Shown here: in pieces, positions 1-8,743 of the stretch
How positions within the stretch are numbered: position 1 is the stretch's first letter
Layout of the letters: every line of letters starts with the position of its first letter
Assembly: GCF_011751885.2 (NCBI RefSeq)
Contig: NZ_CP061771.1
Location: 124,001-188,000, forward strand
Source of the DNA: Salinibacterium sp. ZJ450
Lineage (GTDB): Bacteria > Actinomycetota > Actinomycetes > Actinomycetales > Microbacteriaceae
Reading direction: 5' to 3'
DNA length: 64,000 bases
Program-made: the position numbers and the translations under genes
The notes under the pieces: model-generated
Database searches by the model: none
What the model was told of the DNA's origin: nothing
What the model saw: only the letters and a program-made list of their open reading frames with translations

Positions 1-26
1 GGCCCCGAGCCAACCGGTCGGGCACG

Positions 27-1286
27 GTGTCCAGCGTCGCCCGGCACGGCCAACTGCCGAGACGCCGACCCTGGCTGACCGCGCTCAAGTTCATCGCCGG
101 CACGCTCGCCGTGCTGCTGGTGAGTGGCGTCTCGGTTGCCGCGATCGCGCTGAACAACCTGAACCAGGGCATCGACCGGGTGGAACTGGCGAGCGAAGAC
201 GGCACAAAACCGCTGCCCCAGATCGGCGACTTCGATGGCGGCTTCAACGTACTCGTGGTCGGCAGCGACACTCGTCAGGGGCAGGGCGACCAGTTCGGCA
301 AGTCGGACAGCGAGCTGAACGACGTCACCATGCTGCTGCACGTGGCGCAGGACCAAACCAGCGCCGTGGCCGTCAGCTTCCCGCGCGACCTCGTGGTGCC
401 GATTCCCGCCTGCCCGCGGGAAGACGGCGAGGGCAGCTACCGCTCGATGTCGGCGCAGCCCATCAACGTGACCCTGTCTTACGGTGGGCTTGCCTGCACC
501 GTGCTGACGGTGGAGAAACTCACCGGACTCGAGATCCCGTACGCCGGTCTGATCACCTTCGACGGTGTCGCCCAGATGTCCACCGCGGTCGGCGGCGTGC
601 CCGTCTGCGTGGACGGCCCGATCAAAGACCGATACACCGGTTTGAACCTGCCCAAGGCTGGCACCTACAACCTGGTTGGATACGACGCGCTGGCCTTCTT
701 GCGCAGCCGTCACGGCGTCGGTGACGGGAGCGACCTCGGCCGCATCAGTTCGCAGCAGGTCTACCTGTCGTCGCTGGTGCGCACGCTGCAGTCCGGTGGC
801 ACGCTCACCGATCCGACGAAGCTGTACAACATCGCCACCACGGCGACCCAGAACATGCAGCTGTCGAACAGCCTCGCCAACCTCGACACGATGGTGTCGA
901 TGGCGAACGTGCTGCGCAAGCTCGACCTCACCCAGGTGACTTTCGTGCAGTACCCGGGCACCACCGGTCAGGGCGGGGTGTACTCCGGCAAGGTGGCGCC
1001 GATCAAGGCCCAGGCCGAGAAACTGTTCGACAAGATCCGCGCCGACGAGCCGTTCATGCTGGAGCAGGGCAACACCGGTATCGGCTCCACGGTTGACCCG
1101 AACGCCCCGGTGCAGGCCGCTCCCGAGCCGGAAGCGCCCGAAACTGCCGCGCCTACGGAAACGGCAGCTCCTTCCGACTCCGCAACCCCGGCGCCCGGCG
1201 AAACCGCCGTCGCGGCCCCCGCCGAAGTGCTCGGCAATGTCAAGGGACAGACCGCGGCGGACTACACCTGCGCCGCGGCGAACTAA
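27..1286 (+). CDS. LytR-CpsA-Psr (LCP) family cell-wall attachment protein
   Basis: LCP enzymes transfer undecaprenyl-linked glycopolymers (arabinogalactan-, teichoic- or capsule-type) to peptidoglycan on the outer membrane face. A short basic N-terminus is followed by one membrane segment near residues 19-42. The LCP core shows FNVLVVGSDTR near residue 75, FPRDLVVPIP near 119 and the arginine-rich FLRSRHGVGDGSDLGRISSQQ-type block near 226-247, which contacts pyrophosphate in the family. The last ~80 residues are rich in Ala, Pro, Glu and Thr and look like a flexible wall-spanning tail ending in an odd Cys near the C-terminus. The frame is open back to base 3, so the true start may lie before the window; the GTG at 27 is only the first candidate inside it. 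Family assignment is firm; the glycopolymer is unknown. Confidence 0.88.
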   Translation: MSSVARHGQLPRRRPWLTALKFIAGTLAVLLVSGVSVAAIALNNLNQGIDRVELASEDGTKPLPQIGDFDGGFNVLVVGSDTRQGQGDQFGKSDSELNDVTMLLHVAQDQTSAVAVSFPRDLVVPIPACPREDGEGSYRSMSAQPINVTLSYGGLACTVLTVEKLTGLEIPYAGLITFDGVAQMSTAVGGVPVCVDGPIKDRYTGLNLPKAGTYNLVGYDALAFLRSRHGVGDGSDLGRISSQQVYLSSLVRTLQSGGTLTDPTKLYNIATTATQNMQLSNSLANLDTMVSMANVLRKLDLTQVTFVQYPGTTGQGGVYSGKVAPIKAQAEKLFDKIRADEPFMLEQGNTGIGSTVDPNAPVQAAPEPEAPETAAPTETAAPSDSATPAPGETAVAAPAEVLGNVKGQTAADYTCAAAN

Positions 1287-1334
1287 ACCGATTCGAAAGC
1301 TGTCGCCAGTATGGCTAAGATGGCTGGGGACCAT

Positions 1335-1424
1335 GGAGACGTCGCATAGTCCGGCCTAGTGCACCACCCTGCTAAGGTGGAGTTCCCTTTATGGGAACCG
1401 AGAGTTCAAATCTCTCCGTCTCCG
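1335..1424 (+). tRNA. tRNA-Ser (anticodon GCT)
   Basis: A 90-nt cloverleaf: acceptor GGAGACG (1335-1341) pairs with CGTCTCC (1417-1423), with G as discriminator. The anticodon loop CTGCTAA sits on a CACC/GGTG stem, giving anticodon GCT, which reads AGC/AGT. A long variable arm (TTCCC/GGGAA) marks a class II tRNA, as expected for serine. The T arm is GAGAG-TTCAAAT-CTCTC. No CCA is encoded. Confidence 0.95.
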
Positions 1425-1475
1425 CTCATGTCATGTCGCAGACATCGTTCATAAATGTTTTCACGGCATGGTTCC

Positions 1476-1508
1476 AAAACCCTCACTCTTCTGAGTGGGG
1501 GTTTTGTG
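1476..1508 (+). terminator. Rho-independent terminator after tRNA-Ser
   Basis: AAAACCCTCACTC and GAGTGGGGGTTTT form a 13-bp stem with one G-T pair around a TTCT loop, ending in a short T run. It lies about 50 nt after tRNA-Ser and, because the A/T tracts are symmetrical, could also stop the decayed regulator reading leftwards. Confidence 0.8.
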
Positions 1509-1512
1509 GTTT

Positions 1513-1775
1513 CTAAGCCGAGCCGCTCCACGGCGCGGGAACCAGTACCCACAGCACGACCGCCGGTCCGCTGCCCTCAACCTGCCAGGTGTGGGGCTCA
1601 CGGCCCGGAAAGGCCAGGGAGTCGCCGGCAGCGAGAACACCTGGCGCAGCTGCACGAACGTCGCCACACTCGGTGATGTCTCGTCTCGCTCGACCCGACT
1701 CAGAAAACCCTTTGCTGAGGCCCGTTGTCTCGGCGAAGGCGGCGGCGTAGCTTGATCGCAAAGTGTCTAGACAGG
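1513..1775 (-). pseudogene. Decayed XRE-cupin transcriptional regulator
   Basis: Read leftwards, three frames together give the remains of an HTH-plus-cupin regulator. One frame gives an LRRR helix-1 remnant near 1750-1775. A second gives AETTGLSKGF. A third gives FLSRVERDETSPSVATFVQL followed by RQVFSLPA, and then the reading returns to the second frame as AGDSLAFPGREPHTWQVEG, the last strands of a cupin. One lesion is visible as an extra T in GGGTTTTCTG (the intact family sequence would be GGG TTT CTG). The HTH end is joined almost directly to the cupin end, so most of the linker and cupin are deleted. It adjoins the ureohydrolase operon, where such regulators commonly sit, so it is probably the lost local regulator. 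Its 5' part overlaps the ureohydrolase start region. Confidence 0.72.
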
Positions 1776-2767
1776 ATCGATGGTCGCCCGATATGCAACC
1801 CGCTGATGGAGTCGTGCCGACGGAGCCCCGAGGGCCGGTGGACGCGAGCGTCGTGCCGCGATTCGCCGGCATCGCAACCTTCGCGCGCCTTCCGCGCCTC
1901 GACGAGGTTGAGCGCGCGAATATCGCGATCGTGGGTGTCCCGTTCGACAGCGGTGTCAGCTACCGACCGGGGGCTCGCTTCGGTCCCGCGCACGTTCGTG
2001 AGGCGTCGCGACTGCTGCGGCCATACAACCCCGCGCAGGATGTGTTTCCATTCCGTGCACAACAAGTGACGGATGCAGGCGACATCGCTGCGAACCCCTT
2101 CGACATCGCCGCCGCCGTGGCGGAGATTGAGGAGGGCGCGCGCCTCCTCGGTGAGCAAGTCGATCGGCTCGTCGTCATCGGCGGGGACCACACCATCGCC
2201 CTGCCCCTCCTGCGCGCGACACATGCGAAGCACGGACCGGTCGCTGTGCTTCACTTCGACGCCCACCTCGACACGTGGGACACCTACTTCGGGGCGCCGA
2301 TAACTCACGGAACACCGTTTCGTCGCGCCTCGGAGGAGGGCCTCATCGACCTCACCGCCAGCATGCACGTCGGGATTCGAGGCCCGCTGTATTCCAAGAG
2401 CGACCTCGAAGACGACTCGCGGCTCGGCTTCGCGATTGTCACAAGCGAGTTCGTTGAGGAGCACGGCGTCGAAGCCGCCATGCACCGCATCCGCGCGCGG
2501 ATCGGGGACGCACCGTTGTACATCTCAATCGACATCGACGTGCTCGACCCCGCGCACGCGCCGGGCACGGGCACCCCTGAGGCAGGGGGACTGACCAGCA
2601 GAGAACTGCTCCGGATGCTGCGTGGTCTGGCCGATCGCCGAATCGTCGGCGCCGACGTGGTCGAGGTGGCTCCTGCCTACGACCACGCCCAACTGACCGC
2701 CGTCGCGGCAAGCCACGTCGTCTATGAACTCCTGAGCGCGATGGCGCCCATTGACCCAAGCACCTGA
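1763..2767 (+). CDS. Agmatinase-family ureohydrolase
   Basis: Ureohydrolases cleave guanidino groups (agmatine, guanidinobutyrate, guanidine) to urea plus amine, or formiminoglutamate to formamide, using a two-metal (Mn or Ni) centre in the cytoplasm. All metal-ligand blocks are present: GGDH at residues 140-143, HFDAHLD near 165 and [19 protein letters not shown] near 255. Length (334 aa) fits the agmatinase branch. It begins an operon with an NTF2-like protein, an NCS1 permease and a cyclase-family hydrolase. No ornithine or arginine decarboxylase lies nearby, so agmatine is not supported as substrate; guanidine, guanidino acids or a ring-opened heterocycle are alternatives. GTG at 1763 has no clear ribosome site; ATG at 1793 is an alternative start. 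Confidence 0.85.
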   Translation: MSRQDRWSPDMQPADGVVPTEPRGPVDASVVPRFAGIATFARLPRLDEVERANIAIVGVPFDSGVSYRPGARFGPAHVREASRLLRPYNPAQDVFPFRAQQVTDAGDIAANPFDIAAAVAEIEEGARLLGEQVDRLVVIGGDHTIALPLLRATHAKHGPVAVLHFDAHLDTWDTYFGAPITHGTPFRRASEEGLIDLTASMHVGIRGPLYSKSDLEDDSRLGFAIVTSEFVEEHGVEAAMHRIRARIGDAPLYISIDIDVLDPAHAPGTGTPEAGGLTSRELLRMLRGLADRRIVGADVVEVAPAYDHAQLTAVAASHVVYELLSAMAPIDPST

Positions 2768-2778
2768 CGGAGGATGCG

Positions 2779-3174
2779 ATGACCCCGACAACACCGAACG
2801 AGCAGGACGTTCTCGATGCGGCAGCCGCAATCGTCGATGCGTTCTCGGCGAACGATGGCGAGCGCTACTTCTCGCTCTTCGCGCCGGACGCGACCTTCGT
2901 CTTCCACACCGAGCAGGCACGGCTGGATGACCGCGCGGCCTACGAACGGCTGTGGCGGGATTGGGTCGCGAGCGGCTGGCGAGTGACGTCCTGCTCGTCG
3001 AGCGCACAACGAGTTCAGCTCCTGCCCGGTGGTGCCGTCTTCAGCCACTCGGTGAGCACATCCGTCGACACCCCGGACGGCCCCGACTCCTATCAGGAGC
3101 GGGAGACGATCGTCTTCCGTTCAGAGCCGAACGGGCTCATCGCGATCCACGAACACCTTTCACCACAGCCCTAG
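2779..3174 (+). CDS. NTF2-like / SnoaL-type protein
   Basis: A 131-aa alpha+beta protein of the NTF2-like fold: an N-terminal helical stretch (VLDAAAAIVDAF), SLFAPDATFVFHT, then strands ending with ETIVFRSEPNGLIAIHEHLSP, the usual pattern of DUF4440/SnoaL_3 members. Such proteins bind small ligands or act as isomerases or hydrolases; no catalytic residue can be assigned. It starts 11 nt after the ureohydrolase stop behind a strong GGAGG site (acggaggatgcgATG), so it is co-translated with that pathway. It may be an accessory enzyme acting on the same substrate. Confidence 0.78.
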   Translation: MTPTTPNEQDVLDAAAAIVDAFSANDGERYFSLFAPDATFVFHTEQARLDDRAAYERLWRDWVASGWRVTSCSSSAQRVQLLPGGAVFSHSVSTSVDTPDGPDSYQERETIVFRSEPNGLIAIHEHLSPQP

Positions 3175-3197
3175 CCTGATATTCCCCGAGGAGCCCA

Positions 3198-4601
3198 ATG
3201 ATGTCGCTCTACACCCGCCTCGAACGCCGCCTGGAAGACCAATCGGATGACGCCGGTCCAGTTCGCGGTACCTACTCGCTCGCTCGGATTCTCATGATCT
3301 GGCTGGCCGCGAACTTGGTCGTGACCACGCTGCTTACCGGCACGCTCTTCGTGCCGGATCTGCCGTACGGCCTCGTCCTCGCACTGATAGTGGGCGGCAC
3401 GATCGTCGGAGCAGCCGTGCTCGTCGCCATCGGCGCGATCGGCACCCGCACCGGACTGCCCACGATGGCCCTCACCCGCGGCCCGTTCGGAACGCGGGGA
3501 AGCCTGCTTTCCGTTGCCGCGAACGTCGTGATCCTCATGGGCTGGAGTTGGGTGCAGGCAATGCTCGCCGGCATCGCCCTCAACTACATCGTCGCGACAA
3601 TCACCGGGTTCTCGAGCCCCGTCGTCTTCGCCGTGCTGTGCCAGACGATCGTCGTGATTCTCGCGATCTTCGGCCACGCGGGCGTTGCCCGGGTTGAACC
3701 GTGGTTCGCTGCCGTCATCCTCGCGATCGCCGCATACATATTCTTCGTGGCGTTCACGACCTATGCGCCCGCGGACTTCGCTGCGATCGCGCCGCCGGAA
3801 GCGCCGTTCTATTCGCCCGGCCTGGCATTCGATGTCGTGGTCGCCACCGCCATCTCGTGGACGGTGCTCTCCGCCGACTTCAATCGCTTTGCATCGTCTA
3901 CCCGCTCGGGCGTGATCGGCTCCGGAGTCGGCTACACCCTGTCCACAGTGATCTCGATGTCGCTCGGCGCGACCGCGATCGGTTACGTCGTGCTTCGCGG
4001 CGGCGACGCGGTCCCGTTCGACCCGGTGACGATCGTCGAGCCATTCGGAGCACTGTTCGCGGTCGCCATCTTCCTGTCCGTCATGGCGACGAACACGATG
4101 GTGGTCTACGGCATGGTCACGACCGTCGTGAACTCACTCCCTGGCCGTAGGACGAAATTCCTGCCGACCGCGATCGTCCTCGGGATCATCTCCATCATCG
4201 GATCGACGTTCTTCGGTCTGCTTGCGCAGTTCACGACCTTCCTCATCACGATTGGCGCACTCTTCGCGCCGATCTTCGCGATCATGATCGTCGACTACTA
4301 CATCGTCGCGCGCGGCAGCTACGACGCCGACATCCTCAAGGCCCGCGGCGGACGATACTGGTTTACTGCCGGGATCAACTGGCTCGCAGTCGTTGCCTGG
4401 GCGATCGGCGCCGCTTCCGCTTACGTGTGGGCTTACGTCTTGCCACTCCCGTTCGGGGCAACCATCCCCGCGTTCATCCTCACCTTCGTCGTGTATCTCG
4501 CGGTCTCCCTATCTCGACGCGCCAAGACGCCATTCACGCCGAGTCGGCATCTCGCCGATCGCGGGACGCCGCACGCTGACACCGCGACATCGCCGCGATG
4601 A
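3198..4601 (+). CDS. NCS1-family purine/cytosine-type permease
   Basis: A 467-aa integral membrane protein with about twelve hydrophobic segments, of the nucleobase:cation symporter-1 family, which imports purines, pyrimidines, hydantoins or allantoin. The family block near the middle, ADFNRFASSTRSG followed by GVGYTLSTVISM, corresponds to the DFSRYA-type loop of PurCyt permeases, and FAPIFAIMIVDYYIV is the conserved segment after helix 9. It is preceded by gaggagcc and followed by an ATGA overlap with the next gene. Its place in the operon says that the substrate is a small nitrogenous, probably heterocyclic, compound brought from outside. Specificity cannot be read from sequence. Confidence 0.87.
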   Translation: MMSLYTRLERRLEDQSDDAGPVRGTYSLARILMIWLAANLVVTTLLTGTLFVPDLPYGLVLALIVGGTIVGAAVLVAIGAIGTRTGLPTMALTRGPFGTRGSLLSVAANVVILMGWSWVQAMLAGIALNYIVATITGFSSPVVFAVLCQTIVVILAIFGHAGVARVEPWFAAVILAIAAYIFFVAFTTYAPADFAAIAPPEAPFYSPGLAFDVVVATAISWTVLSADFNRFASSTRSGVIGSGVGYTLSTVISMSLGATAIGYVVLRGGDAVPFDPVTIVEPFGALFAVAIFLSVMATNTMVVYGMVTTVVNSLPGRRTKFLPTAIVLGIISIIGSTFFGLLAQFTTFLITIGALFAPIFAIMIVDYYIVARGSYDADILKARGGRYWFTAGINWLAVVAWAIGAASAYVWAYVLPLPFGATIPAFILTFVVYLAVSLSRRAKTPFTPSRHLADRGTPHADTATSPR

Positions 4602-5242
4602 TGCCCCCGAAGCTGCATGACCTCAGCCACCTGATCACCGACGGCATGCCGGTGTATCCCGGCGACCCAACCGTCCACATCCACACCGCGCTCGACCTCG
4701 AACAAGACGGTGTGGCCGTAACGGGCCTGCGCCTTGGATCGCACACCGGCACGCACATCGACGCGCCCTCGCACACCGTGAAGGGCGGTCGAACAATGGC
4801 CGACGTAACGCTCGAAGAGCTGGTCGGCGATGCCCTGGTGATCCGAATGCCGGAGCTTCACGAGCACGAGATCTATGGATGGGTCCACTTGAACGCCGGC
4901 GCGCCGATACCGTCGCATGTGCCACCGATCATTGTGATCGACACGGGTTGGGCCAGGTGGTTCAGTGACGCGCGGGCGATGAGGCATCCTGCCTTAGACG
5001 CCGCGGCGGCTCGCGAACTCGTCACGCGCGGAATGCGCATCCTCGCCGTCGACACGTTCAGCCCCGACCTCACTGACGGCTCGGCAGACTTCCCCGTACA
5101 CGAGGTCGTGCTCGGCGGTGGCGGACTGATCGTCGAGAACCTCTGTGGGTTGGAAACACTTCCCGTACATGTGCGGATCGGCTTCTTCCCCCTGCGCCTT
5201 GACGGTGACGGGGCGCCTGTGCGCGCGGTCGCCTTCACCTAG
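4598..5242 (+). CDS. Cyclase-family (kynurenine formamidase-like) metal hydrolase
   Basis: A 214-aa member of the cyclase family (PF04199), which contains kynurenine formamidase and isatin hydrolase and hydrolyses amide or lactam bonds with a divalent metal. The metal motif HxGTHxDxPxH is complete in GSHTGTHIDAPSH near residues 47-59, and the N-terminal DLSHLITDGMPVYPGDP is typical. The start overlaps the permease stop as ATGA, showing translational coupling. Ring opening or removal of formate from a formamide would match the formate dehydrogenase encoded convergently just downstream; that link is inference. The 3' end lies only 9 nt from the formate dehydrogenase stop. Confidence 0.86.
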   Translation: MMPPKLHDLSHLITDGMPVYPGDPTVHIHTALDLEQDGVAVTGLRLGSHTGTHIDAPSHTVKGGRTMADVTLEELVGDALVIRMPELHEHEIYGWVHLNAGAPIPSHVPPIIVIDTGWARWFSDARAMRHPALDAAAARELVTRGMRILAVDTFSPDLTDGSADFPVHEVVLGGGGLIVENLCGLETLPVHVRIGFFPLRLDGDGAPVRAVAFT

Positions 5243-5251
5243 GTCCACGCT

Positions 5252-6412
5252 CTATTTCTTGGCTGCGTATGAGTGCGCTCCCGTGCCGGCGTAGCCGCCG
5301 CCCTGCACGATGATGTACTCGTCGCGCAGCGGCGTGCCCTCGAAGAAGTTCTCCAGAATCTCCCGAACGCCGGCCGCGTAGCGCGACTGCGCCGAAAGCG
5401 ACGTGCCGCTCGTGTGCGGGGTCATGCCGTGGTGCGGCATGGTGCGCCACGGGTGATCGGCCGGCGCCGGCTGCGGGAACCAGACGTCGCCCGCGTACCC
5501 GCCGAGCTGCCCTGACTCCAGGGCGCGCACGATCGCGTCACGGTCGGCGATCGCGCCGCGTGCCGGATTCACGATGTACGAACCGTGACGGAACGTGGAC
5601 AGCAACTCATCGTCGATGAGCCCCTGCGTCTCGGCAGTTAACGGCGCGTGCACCGTGAGCACGTCCAGGTGCGGGACGAGCGACCGGATGTCGTCATGCC
5701 AGGTGAGCTTCAACCGCTCCTCCACCTCGGCCGGGAGACGATAGCGGTCGCTGTAGTGCAGCTTCACGTCGAAGGGCGCGAGCCGCTCGAGCACCGCGCT
5801 GCCGATCCGACCGGCCCCGAACACCCCCACGTCCATCCCCTCCAGATCATAGGAACGAGCGACGGAATCGGCGATGTTCCACCCGCCGTCCACGACGATC
5901 TTGTACTGGGGAATGTAGTCGCGAACGAGCGCGAGCACCTGCATGACCGTGTGCTCGGCGACGGAAATCGAGTTGCAGTAGGTGACTTCCGCGACCGTGA
6001 TCCCCTTGTCGATGGCGGCCGGCAGGTCAACATGATCGGAGCCAATGCCTGCCGTGATCGCGATCTTCAGGTTCTTCGCCGCGTCGAGGCGCTCCGCGGT
6101 GAGGTAGGCCGGCCAGAACGGCTGCGAGATGACGACGTCGGCATCCGGCAGCTCGCGGTCGAGAACCGAATCGGCGCCCTCCTTCGAGTCGGTGACGACG
6201 ACGGTGTGGCCGAGCGACTCGAGCCAGTTCACCAGGCCCAGACCGCCGGAGACCGAGCCGAGCAGCGTTCCCGGCTGGAAGTCGGTGGCCTTCGGTGTCG
6301 GAAGGGTCTGCCCGTTCGGGTACTTCTCGATCACCGGCAGCGAGTCCCGCGCATACGACGTCGGCTGCCCGCCGACCGGGTCCGGGTAGAGCACGATGAT
6401 GATCTTCGCCAT
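5252..6412 (-). CDS. fdh: NAD-dependent formate dehydrogenase
   Basis: Oxidises formate to CO2 with NAD+ (EC 1.17.1.9), a soluble metal-free enzyme of the D-2-hydroxyacid dehydrogenase superfamily. The formate-specific features are all visible: QPFWPAY at residues 97-103, CNSISVAEH at 146-154, the NAD loop GAGRIG at 199-204, VNPARG with the substrate Arg at 285, and PHTSGTSLS at 332-340 with the catalytic His. The length of 386 aa is right. GAGGAG precedes the ATG. It is the second gene of an operon with the aldehyde dehydrogenase 31 nt upstream. In this setting it would recover NADH from formate released by the neighbouring hydrolases, or from a C1 pathway. Confidence 0.93.
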   Translation of the reverse strand: MAKIIIVLYPDPVGGQPTSYARDSLPVIEKYPNGQTLPTPKATDFQPGTLLGSVSGGLGLVNWLESLGHTVVVTDSKEGADSVLDRELPDADVVISQPFWPAYLTAERLDAAKNLKIAITAGIGSDHVDLPAAIDKGITVAEVTYCNSISVAEHTVMQVLALVRDYIPQYKIVVDGGWNIADSVARSYDLEGMDVGVFGAGRIGSAVLERLAPFDVKLHYSDRYRLPAEVEERLKLTWHDDIRSLVPHLDVLTVHAPLTAETQGLIDDELLSTFRHGSYIVNPARGAIADRDAIVRALESGQLGGYAGDVWFPQPAPADHPWRTMPHHGMTPHTSGTSLSAQSRYAAGVREILENFFEGTPLRDEYIIVQGGGYAGTGAHSYAAKK

Positions 6413-6443
6413 GATGGCTCCTCAGGATGAGCGGATGGGTTGG

Positions 6444-7808
6444 TCAGCCGATGCGGATCATCTTCTTGTTCACGAACTCCTCGGCCCCGAAGCGCCCCAG
6501 CTCACGGCCGGAACCGGAGCGCTTGATGCCGCCGAACGGCAGCTCTGCGCCGTCGGCGAGCACGACGTTCACGAACACCATCCCGGCCTCGATGCCATCG
6601 GCCACGCGCAGCGCCTGGGCCTCGTCGGTCGTGTAGACGTACGAGCCAAGCCCGAACGGGATGTCGTTGGCGATGCGCACCGCGTCGGCCTCGTCGGTCG
6701 CGCGGTACACCTGCGCCACTGGCCCGAAGAACTCCTCCTTCGACGCCGGGTTGTCGGGCGCGACATCCGTCAGCACCGTCGTCTGGAAGAAGGCGCCGTC
6801 GCGGGTGCCGCCGCGCACGAGGGTGGCGCCATGCTCGACCGCGCGCTTGACCTGCTCGTCGAGGTTCTCTGCGGCCTTCAGCGACGAGAGCGGACCGAGG
6901 GTGGTCGCATCCGACGTGGGGTCGCCCGCCTCGACCTCGGCGAGCTTCGCGGTGAACTTCTCGAGGAACGGCTCGTACAGCTCCTCGGTGACGATGAAGC
7001 GCTTCGCCGCGTTGCAGGACTGGCCGCTGTTATCGAGTCGGGCATCGATCGCGGCCTGAACCGTGGCATCGAGGTCGTCCGTCGACAGAAGGATGAAGGG
7101 GTCGGAGCCGCCGAGCTCCAGCACGACCTTCTTGAGGTGCCGACCGGCGATCTCGGCGACCGCCGCGCCGGCCCGCTCGGAGCCGGTGAGCGAGACGCCC
7201 TGCACCCGCGGATCGGCGATGACCTTCTCGATCTGATCGTGCGACGCGTAGAGCTTCACGTAGGCGCCGGCCGGGAAGCCGGCGTCGTGGAACACCTGTG
7301 CGATCGCGGCCGCCGACTCGGGGCACTGCTCAGCGTGCTTCAGCAGGATGGCGTTGCCGATGATGAGGTTCGGACCCGCGAAACGGGCAACCTGGTAGTA
7401 CGGGAAGTTCCACGGCATGATGCCGAGGAGCACGCCGAGCGAGCTGCGGCGGATGAGCGCCGAACCTTCACCAGCGAGGAGCTTGACCGGCTCGTCCTTC
7501 AGGAAGTCGGCCGCGTGGTCGGCGTAGTAGCCGTAGATGTCCCCGGCGAAGTCGACCTCGGAGAGGGCCTGTTCGACGGGCTTGCCCATCTCGCGCACGA
7601 TGATCTCGGCAAGTTCCTGTCGCCGCTCGACGTGCAGCTCGCCGACCCGTCGCACGAGTGCGGCGCGCTCCTCGAGCGTTGTCGACTTGGACCAGTTGCG
7701 ATGGGCGTCGTCTGCGGCGGCGATCGCGGCGTCGAGCTCCGCGTCGGTGATCGTCGGGAAGGTCTTCAGCGTCTCTCCGGTAGCAGGATTGACCACGGCG
7801 TAGCTCAA
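6444..7808 (-). CDS. NAD(P)-dependent aldehyde dehydrogenase, succinate-semialdehyde type
   Basis: An ALDH-superfamily oxidoreductase that converts an aldehyde to the acid. It shows GIMPWNFPYYQVARF, the LELGGSDPF active-site Glu block and the catalytic Cys in NSGQSCNAAKR; the short form without an N-terminal extension fits succinate-semialdehyde or similar dehydrogenases. I place the start at TTG 7808 (product MSYAVVNPATGETLK), because a strong AAAGGAG lies 5 nt upstream and the alignable family sequence begins there; this gives 454 aa. The frame stays open to 7925 but that extension is not family-like. First gene of an operon with formate dehydrogenase. Exact aldehyde unknown. Confidence 0.88.
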   Translation of the reverse strand: MSYAVVNPATGETLKTFPTITDAELDAAIAAADDAHRNWSKSTTLEERAALVRRVGELHVERRQELAEIIVREMGKPVEQALSEVDFAGDIYGYYADHAADFLKDEPVKLLAGEGSALIRRSSLGVLLGIMPWNFPYYQVARFAGPNLIIGNAILLKHAEQCPESAAAIAQVFHDAGFPAGAYVKLYASHDQIEKVIADPRVQGVSLTGSERAGAAVAEIAGRHLKKVVLELGGSDPFILLSTDDLDATVQAAIDARLDNSGQSCNAAKRFIVTEELYEPFLEKFTAKLAEVEAGDPTSDATTLGPLSSLKAAENLDEQVKRAVEHGATLVRGGTRDGAFFQTTVLTDVAPDNPASKEEFFGPVAQVYRATDEADAVRIANDIPFGLGSYVYTTDEAQALRVADGIEAGMVFVNVVLADGAELPFGGIKRSGSGRELGRFGAEEFVNKKMIRIG

Positions 7809-8061
7809 TGGAACTCCTTTGTCCACGGTGCACCGACTCGCCAACCGGACGGCGACGAGGGTGCACACCTGCGCCCAGCCTAGATGCGAGTCAAGGCGCG
7901 CGGAAGCGCCGTTGCCGGTGCGCACCTACGAGGACACAGACGAGATCCGCCAGCTCGTGTTTTGGCCGGGCGCACGCTGGGGTCGCCGCCTCTGAACGGG
8001 TGGTCCGTCGAGGGCGTTCGCCTAGGCTGGGAGCTCAGTTGCGTACGAGGGGGAAGGTGTC
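7809..8061. other. Divergent promoter region between aldehyde dehydrogenase and alkD-like gene
   Basis: About 250 bases with no convincing gene. On the right, TAGGCT at 8022-8027 could be a -10 box for the AlkD-like gene, which also has a GGGGGAAGG ribosome site before its ATG. No clear operator palindrome is seen for the leftward operon. Confidence 0.4.
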
Positions 8062-8733
8062 ATGTCCGGGACGGCATTGCCCGAGGTGATGGCCGAGCTG
8101 GCCGACCTCCAGGATCCGAAGGTGCGCGCGGCGAACGAGAAGCGCGGCGACGACCACGGCGTGAACCTGGCTGCGCTGCGCGCCATCGCGAAACGGTTGA
8201 AGACGCAGCAGGATCTCGCTCAGGAGCTGTGGGCAACGGATGACACTGCCGCCCGGTTGCTGGCGCTGCTGACCTGCCGGCCGAAGGCGTTCGGACGCGA
8301 TGAACTGGATGCCATGCTGCGTGCGGCTCGGGCGCCCAAGGTGCACGACTGGCTCGTCAACTACGTGGTCAAGAAGAGCCCGCACGCCGAGGAGCTGCGC
8401 GTGGCCTGGACCGCGGATCCTGATCCCGTGGTCGCCAGCGCCGGATGGGCACTGACCAGCGAGCGGGTCGCGAAGAATCCCGAGGGGCTTGACCATCCGG
8501 GGCTGCTCAACACGATCGAAGCGCAGATGAAGGATGCACCGGATCGCCTGCAATGGGCGATGAACACCTGTTTGGCCCAGATCGGGATCAGCCATGCCGA
8601 GCACCGCGCCCGGGCCATCGACATCGGCGAACGGCTCGAAGTCCTGAAGGACTATCCGACGCCGCCGAATTGCACGTCCCCGTTCGCTCCGATCTGGATC
8701 AACGAGATCGTGCGCCGCCAAACGGCGATCTGA
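8062..8733 (+). CDS. AlkD-like DNA alkylation repair protein
   Basis: A 223-aa all-helical HEAT-repeat protein resembling the AlkC/AlkD family, which excises positively charged 3-methyl- and 7-methylpurines without base flipping. The pattern LRAIAKRLKTQQDLAQELWAT, HDWLVNYVVKKSP and VVASAGWALTSERVAKN follows the family. It ends with NCTSPFAPIWINEIVRRQ, a tail common in the actinobacterial DUF-type members that are often annotated only as DNA alkylation repair. The gene has a strong ribosome site (gggggaagg). It ends 10 nt from the convergent MDR gene. Enzyme activity is inferred from fold only. Confidence 0.78.
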   Translation: MSGTALPEVMAELADLQDPKVRAANEKRGDDHGVNLAALRAIAKRLKTQQDLAQELWATDDTAARLLALLTCRPKAFGRDELDAMLRAARAPKVHDWLVNYVVKKSPHAEELRVAWTADPDPVVASAGWALTSERVAKNPEGLDHPGLLNTIEAQMKDAPDRLQWAMNTCLAQIGISHAEHRARAIDIGERLEVLKDYPTPPNCTSPFAPIWINEIVRRQTAI

Positions 8734-8743
8734 CCGAGTGCCC

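Noticed and set aside
5648-6430. A 260-codon plus-strand frame opposite formate dehydrogenase
   Set aside because: His/Val/Arg-rich antisense shadow; the minus strand has all catalytic motifs of formate dehydrogenase.
6396-7883. A 495-codon plus-strand open frame opposite the aldehyde dehydrogenase
   Set aside because: It mirrors the dehydrogenase on the other strand, has Arg/Leu/Val-rich shadow composition and no family motif; high GC makes long antisense frames common.
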